A DNA stretch of 64,000 nt from Hippophae tibetana (taxonomy: Eukaryota; Streptophyta; Magnoliopsida; Rosales; Elaeagnaceae). Under the pieces are notes generated by a model. It saw nothing but the letters and a program-made list of their open reading frames with translations. It did no database searches and had not been told where the DNA came from. Positions 59,171-64,000 of this stretch are shown here, one piece after another (the stretch's first letter is position 1; every line of letters starts with the position of its first letter). Made by a program: the position numbers and the translations under genes. The stretch is taken from assembly GCA_037013495.1 (NCBI GenBank), contig CM072812.1:70377340-70441339 (forward strand). The letters are read 5' to 3'.

Positions 59171-60995
59171 CCGGTTTAGATAATTGGTGTTATTGAGGAG
59201 ATTGTGTTTTGTTCCTTCTCAAATAAACTTATATTTCTTTATCTTTATCTCTATCTCTTACATACTCAAGTGGTATTTTTGGAATCAAAGATGAAGGCTA
59301 TCAAAGATTACAAGCTCTTGTGGAATGTTGATGCGTATTTTCACAAGTGTACAAAAGTATGGACATCGAACCCACAAGGAATGGCGTTACTACGTACCGA
59401 AATTGACTAATCCTAATTTTATTTGAAAACATAATTGTTGAAACTGTTTAAGAAGCAAATTAACTTAAAAATAAACGCAAATAACACAATTGAATGTTGT
59501 TCACAAATGATTAAAAACGCTAAGGCATTTGATTACGCTAAATCAATTCAATCCGATTTCAAGTCATGTTATATGAGAATCAAAGCTAAAAGTGATGGTT
59601 GAAAAACTCAAATTTACCTAATACTCTCTCTCGAGTTATATTAGAATTACTTATCTATGAAAACCAACTATATTTCTATGAAAATTTAATAACAAACAAG
59701 CACATTACAATTTATGGAATTTCTAGAATAACCACATATATCATGCATTAGGTCTCACACTTGCATTCAACCTCGCCTCTCGGTCTCAATATAATGCAAC
59801 AAATGAACTCATATAACAATAACAAAAGAAATCAAATTTTCTTGATTCAACTACATCATAACCTTAGCGCAAAAATGAATTAGTTCATAATGGAAAATAA
59901 GAACAAACATTATCTCAATTGAATCCATGAATAAAAAATCCGAATAAAATGCAGAAACAATGGTTATAATCCTTCAAGCTTCTCCAAACTTTCTCTCCAA
60001 AATTGCCTTCTCTCTTCAAAAAAATGTCTTAGACCTCCTCTATCGTCCCCTCTTTTTCTATCTTATAGTATATTTAGATCTAGGGTTTGGGGGCAATTTT
60101 GGGACGAAACTTGCCGCGGCGAGATTTCTGGAAAAATTAAAATTTTGCCAACCCACTCTATAAGATTTTCACTGGCGGCGGGATTTCCAAATTTTGAAAC
60201 TTTATTTTTTTTATTCTCACTCAATCTCGATCATTGAAATTTGTCCCAAACTTCTCCAAAATCACGATTTTACCTGAAATTGCACTTTATACACGAAATA
60301 CCCGTGAAATGACATTTGTGGATTAAATAATCAAATAAACAGAATTTTCACAGAACACATAGAATAATTAAATGTCACCTAAGCTTTAAGAAATCTGATA
60401 ATTGCAATTTCACTTTTGTTATTGACTCTTAAACATCCATCAAACCAATAGCCATAATGCCCGCACAACATCCACAAACAAAAAGGTGAAATCTCAAACT
60501 CCATAGGCTCACTTTTCAAACCTCTCTCCATTAATGAAGGAAAATACACCACCTCAGATCATATCCCATTAAACCCAAATTACCAAAGATAAACAAAATG
60601 CTTCCTCAATCTTTCACCTCAGTACATCCATCACTAACACTCTTTTATTTAATAGAATGTGAAGGCTTTTTTTTATTCCATCCTTACTCCAATTGCTCTT
60701 TAATAGTTTGTGTTCAAAATTAAGTGCTCTTAACAAATAAGGTAGGAATATATATATATATATATTGGCTAAATAAAAGGTAGGCTAAATATATTATCAT
60801 CAACGTGCAAGTTAAAACAAGTAAAATGCAAATGAGAAAAAATAAAATAAAAAATAAAAATAAGACAATAAAGAAATTAAATCAAAATGTAGAAAAATAA
60901 ATGGAAAATCAAAATTAAACACAAATAAACACACCAACAAAACTACTAAAAATGAAGCGAAGAAAAGGAGCGGAAATATTTCACGGAGACATGAA
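59171..60995. repeat. Gene-free stretch, LTR-like in part
   Basis: From about 59328 the wording GATGCGTATTTTCACAAGTG, then CGAACCCACAAGGAATGG, is typical of Tat/Athila-type LTRs. An ACTCTCTCTCGAG leader-like piece, a GGCGGCGGGATTT phrase (60172) and AATGTGAAGGCTTTTT (60655) follow. A (TA)n run lies at 60748-60764. No gene is seen. It may be an LTR of the element at 61000-64000, but its second copy was not identified. Confidence 0.35.
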
Positions 60996-61730
60996 ATGCC
61001 CTTAAATAATATTTTGATAATTTATTTATTTCTTGTTTGGGGTATTGAATTTATGGGGCTTTTCCTTCATCTAATTCTAATAAATACATTCTTGTTGGTG
61101 TATCTCTCTAAATGGGTGGAAGCAGTTCAAACTAGTGGACAAGTTGAAGTGTCAAACCGAGAGTTGAAGAGGATTGAAGAGGATCCTTGAAAAGATCGTA
61201 AATAACTCACGCAAGGATTGGTCAAGGAAACTAGATGATGCACTTTGGGCCTATAGAATAGCTTTCAAGACACCTATCGGCATGTCTCCATATCGATTGG
61301 TGTAAGGAAAAGCTTGTCACCTTCCAATGGAATTGGAACATCGGGCATATTGGGCAATTAAAATTCTGAATTTTGATCTTAAGGCAACAAGTGAAAAGAG
61401 GGTGTTGCAATTGAATGAGATGAGGAATAATTATGAGAATGCCCGAATAAGGACAAGACGAAGGTTTGGCATAATAAGCACATTTTGAGGCGAAACTTTG
61501 AGGTGGGACAAAAAGTGCTGCTTTATAATTCCCATCTCAGACTTTTCCGTGAAAGCTAAAATCTCGTTGGTCTAGTAACCAAGGTGTTTCTTTATGGAGC
61601 AATTGAGATCAGTCATGAAACAAAGGAAAATATGTTGATGGAGAATTCAACAAGCAGAAATATTCTCTAGAGTTACAACAACCACGGTAAAGAATGACAG
61701 AAAGTCTAGCCAATGACTATAACTTAAAGC
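60996..61730 (+). pseudogene. Athila-like gypsy integrase piece (fossil)
   Basis: The plus strand reads an SNRELKRI start, [19 protein letters not shown], then GMSPYRLV and GKACHLPMELEHRAYWAI, the conserved integrase C-terminal half of Athila/Tat elements. It ends in a VLLYNSHLRLF-like block at about 61520-61550. The piece is broken; the upstream pol domains are absent from the window. Confidence 0.75.
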
Positions 61731-62568
61731 GCCATATTTGTTTTCTCATCTTTTATCTCATTTTATTTTAGCAATTTTAAATTTTAAATTTTAGCTTAAA
61801 TTTTAAGTTTTGGTAAATTATTAGTTAGATTTTAAATTTTGCATATGATAATTTATTTTTAATTAAATTTGCTTATTTTATTTGTCTTGCAGGTTAAAAA
61901 AAAATCTTACGTTCGCCGCCGGCGAGGGTAGTTTCGCAAGGAGATCTTGCCACGGAGAGATTATTTTCGCCGCCGATGAGAATCGATTTAAATGGGATTT
62001 TCGTCGCGGCCAGGTTAGTTTTCACGCGAACTTTTTTCACTTTTCTCTCAAGTGTCTCCATTTTCTCTCATCCTAACTCCAAATCTTCATCACTCATCAT
62101 CATCAAATTTCATAAATTTTATGCGCGATTTTAGGGCTATTTTTGGGCATTTTAGAGCAAATTTTTAGGCGTTTTAGAGCTTGATTTTTTCTCTAACAAG
62201 TGAGTAATTTTGGTACAAAGTTTTGTTTATTTGTATTTTCTCTTAGATTGCAATTGTTGGAGGATAAATTGGATTATGGATGAGGAATTGCAAGCTAGGG
62301 TTTTGAATTTGAATTTGATTTAGTTGAAATTGAGGATATTTTGGTTAAATTGTTGCATTTCTTGCTTTGATTTCTGATATATTGAGGCATTGTGATATTG
62401 AGAATTGTCTGGATTGTCTAGATTGAAGTATATTGTGAAAATGCCTAAGAAAACCAAAGCCGAGAAGGCTCATGCTTCTTCATTTGACAAGTGTTTGTTT
62501 ATATCCGAGGATGCTGTTTGAGGAAAAGGTTGTTAAGAGGGCAATCATACCTCAGAGGTGGTTTTTGA
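61731..62568. other. Spacer between integrase and envelope-position ORF
   Basis: No domain. It contains repeated TTTTAAATTTTA wording near 61765-61815 and a GC-rich CGCCGCCGGCGAGG stretch at 61915-61928, with a related CGCCGCCGATGAG at 61967. An ATG near 62440 (MPKKTKAEK) probably begins the downstream protein but is not continuous with the main open frame. Confidence 0.5.
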
Positions 62569-63330
62569 TTGATCAGACTCCTTGATGGGGTAATTATGTC
62601 CCACATCTTCAGGCTAGGAAATGGGAGATTTTCTGTCATCGTATTGAGGGGGTGCTGCCTCTCTTTGGTAAGGGAATTCTTTGCTAATGCTCAAGAGCGG
62701 GTGGATTATAAGGTTTTTGTGCGTGGACAGTGGGTACTTTTCACCAAAGAAGTGATTAACAGCTATTACGGTTTACCAATAATGAAGGATGATGAGGATT
62801 TTCTCCGATTACTTTCAGATATTGACATGGCGACAGTTAGTGCTTCGGTCTGCAAGCCAGACACAGTATGGAAGATGTCGGGGGATGTGTATAAAAATTT
62901 CCCCCGAAGTGCTTTATTAGATGTGGTATGGCCCTGGTATGCTTTCATTTGTGCTAATTTATTGCCTACTGCACACCTTAGTGATGTCACTAGAGAGCGG
63001 GACATCCTACTTTATGACATTGTGTCTGGGGCCTCTATTGATGTTGGTAGGGTTATCTTTGATTATATCATGCAGAGTGGTGCAAGGGTTGCATCTGGAG
63101 GCATTGGGTTCCCATCTTTAATTTCTGCAAGCCTAGGAGTGACTTGGGATAAAAATGAGGAAATTGGTGGTGTGATAAAGCCTATTATGGGCCAAAGCTT
63201 GCTGAGTTTTTGGGTATCACCTCCCAAAAAACGCCCACATTCTACTGTTGGGGCCAATGCGAGTTCGTCCCAGCCTAAGGTTGAGACTGTTGATCATCGT
63301 TTGGGCAGGATTGAGCGTATTTTGAATTAA
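62569..63330 (+). pseudogene. Athila-like envelope-position ORF (putative plant transposon protein domain; fossil)
   Basis: 253 open codons. It has QWVLFTKEVINSYYGLP and a later WPWYAFICANLLPTAH...ERDILLYDIVSGASIDVG, which match the domain found downstream of pol in Athila-type gypsy elements and often called a putative plant transposon or env-like protein. Just beyond the open frame an acidic Asp/Glu run encoded by GAT repeats (63518-63555) would fit the usual acidic tail. The function in the family is unknown. The element is broken. Confidence 0.7.
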
Positions 63331-63525
63331 TAGGGGGGAACATCTTGCTTATTAGAGTCAGTTACTCATACAGCAGCGGAATTTCCAAACCGAGTACACA
63401 GTTCCTTCATGACTACCTTCAGAGGATGTCTATACAGTCTGGGCATGATATGAGTGGTTATTCTGCGATGCTGACTTTCCCCCTATGCTCGATGCACCTG
63501 TTTAGATTGGGACAGAAGATGATGA
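63075..63525 (+). repeat. Left copy of an inverted repeat (Athila-like 3' region)
   Basis: Matches the reverse complement of 63579-64000 over at least 420 bases, with many scattered differences and a few insertions. The right copy continues past the window. Confidence 0.9.
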
Positions 63526-63545
63526 TGATGATGATGATGATGATG
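63518..63545. repeat. GAT microsatellite between inverted copies
   Basis: (GAT)n, read as an Asp run in one forward frame and Met in another; it sits at the centre of the inverted repeat. Confidence 0.9.
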
Positions 63546-63578
63546 AGGATGAAGAGTGATGTTTTATTTTGCTTTCAT

Positions 63579-64000
63579 AATCATCTTCGGTCCCAATTTA
63601 AACAGGTGCATCGGGCATAGGGGGAAAGTCGGGATCGTAGGCTAACCACTCATATCATGCCCATACTGTATAGACATCCTCTGAAGGTAGTCATGAAGGA
63701 ACTGTGTACTCTCGGTTTGGAAATTCCGCTGCTGTATGAGTAATTGACTCTGATAAGCAAGATGCTCCCCCTAGTCAATCAAAATATGTTCAATCCTGCC
63801 CAAACTGTGATCAACAGTAGAATGAGGGGATTTCTTGGGAGGCGATGCTATACCCAAAAACTCAACAAGCTTTGGCCCATCAATAGGCTTCATCACACCA
63901 CCAATTTCCTCATTTTTGTCCCAAGTCACTCCCCCTAGCTTGAACAGATAGCAGAAATTAAAGATGGCAACCCAATGCCTCCAAATGCAGCCCTCGCACT
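63579..64000 (-). repeat. Right copy of the inverted repeat, cut by the window end
   Basis: On the minus strand this is a second copy of the 3' part of the env-position ORF and its downstream sequence (shared GGTGTGAT.AAGCCTATT, CAGCAGCGGAATTTCC). Both copies face each other tail to tail. Confidence 0.88.

Noticed and set aside
63345-63620. Open frame with a run of Met residues
   Set aside because: It is an off-frame reading of the GAT microsatellite; the Asp reading fits the acidic tail of the element's protein better.
1-64000. tRNA, rRNA or organelle-derived genes
   Set aside because: None were recognised by eye; the only tRNA-like strings are the primer-binding-site complements beside LTRs.

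Overview
This is a plant nuclear window, almost certainly from a eudicot. It is strongly AT-rich. Its only convincing host gene is an intron-containing gene of the TRF-like (telobox Myb) family. The rest is layered plant transposable elements: LINE, Ty1/copia, Ty3/gypsy chromovirus, an Athila-like gypsy, CACTA, hAT and an inverted-repeat element. I saw no tRNA, rRNA, CRISPR array or bacterial-type operon.

Layout. 1-3400: AT-rich repeat DNA resembling a long LTR, with a GT-rich island at 1.85-2.05 kb. 3400-12460: a decayed minus-strand LINE, split at the first codons of its endonuclease by a minus-strand Ty3/gypsy chromovirus (7115-12095, both LTRs, PBS, target-site duplication). 12461-15290: gene-free, probably including an old copia LTR and an orphan hAT-like end. 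15291-24330: an old minus-strand copia remnant split by a complete-length CACTA element (15419-23937, TGA target duplication). The CACTA carries a TNP2-type transposase region, a second transposase-like ORF and an Ulp1/C48 peptidase-like region whose expected catalytic Cys codon reads Tyr. 24621-33083: a plus-strand chromovirus split by a hAT element (26948-31252, perfect 8-bp target duplication). 33560-39050: the host TRF-like Myb gene on the minus strand. I traced eight coding exons to an uninterrupted 497-residue protein with consistent splice phases. 40560-54270: three copia fossils. Two belong to one family and lie back to back. 55225-56440: a foldback-like element whose inverted arms carry independently amplified tandem repeats (3 x 178 bp and 2 x 103 bp). 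57000-59170: a minus-strand copia remnant with a small hAT-like non-autonomous insertion. 59170-64000: LTR-like sequence, then an Athila-like integrase piece and an envelope-position ORF. The last 0.9 kb holds two inverted copies of its 3' region and runs off the window.

The host gene stands apart. Its exons have clean splice sites, every junction keeps frame, and it has a telo-box and a short upstream ORF in its leader. A perfect 85-bp tandem duplication has copied one of its 5' splice sites. The most distinctive observations are this duplication, the stop/start-overlapping upstream ORF, the asymmetric foldback element, and the CACTA-borne C48-like region. All functional statements are from reading the sequence; no database search was possible.
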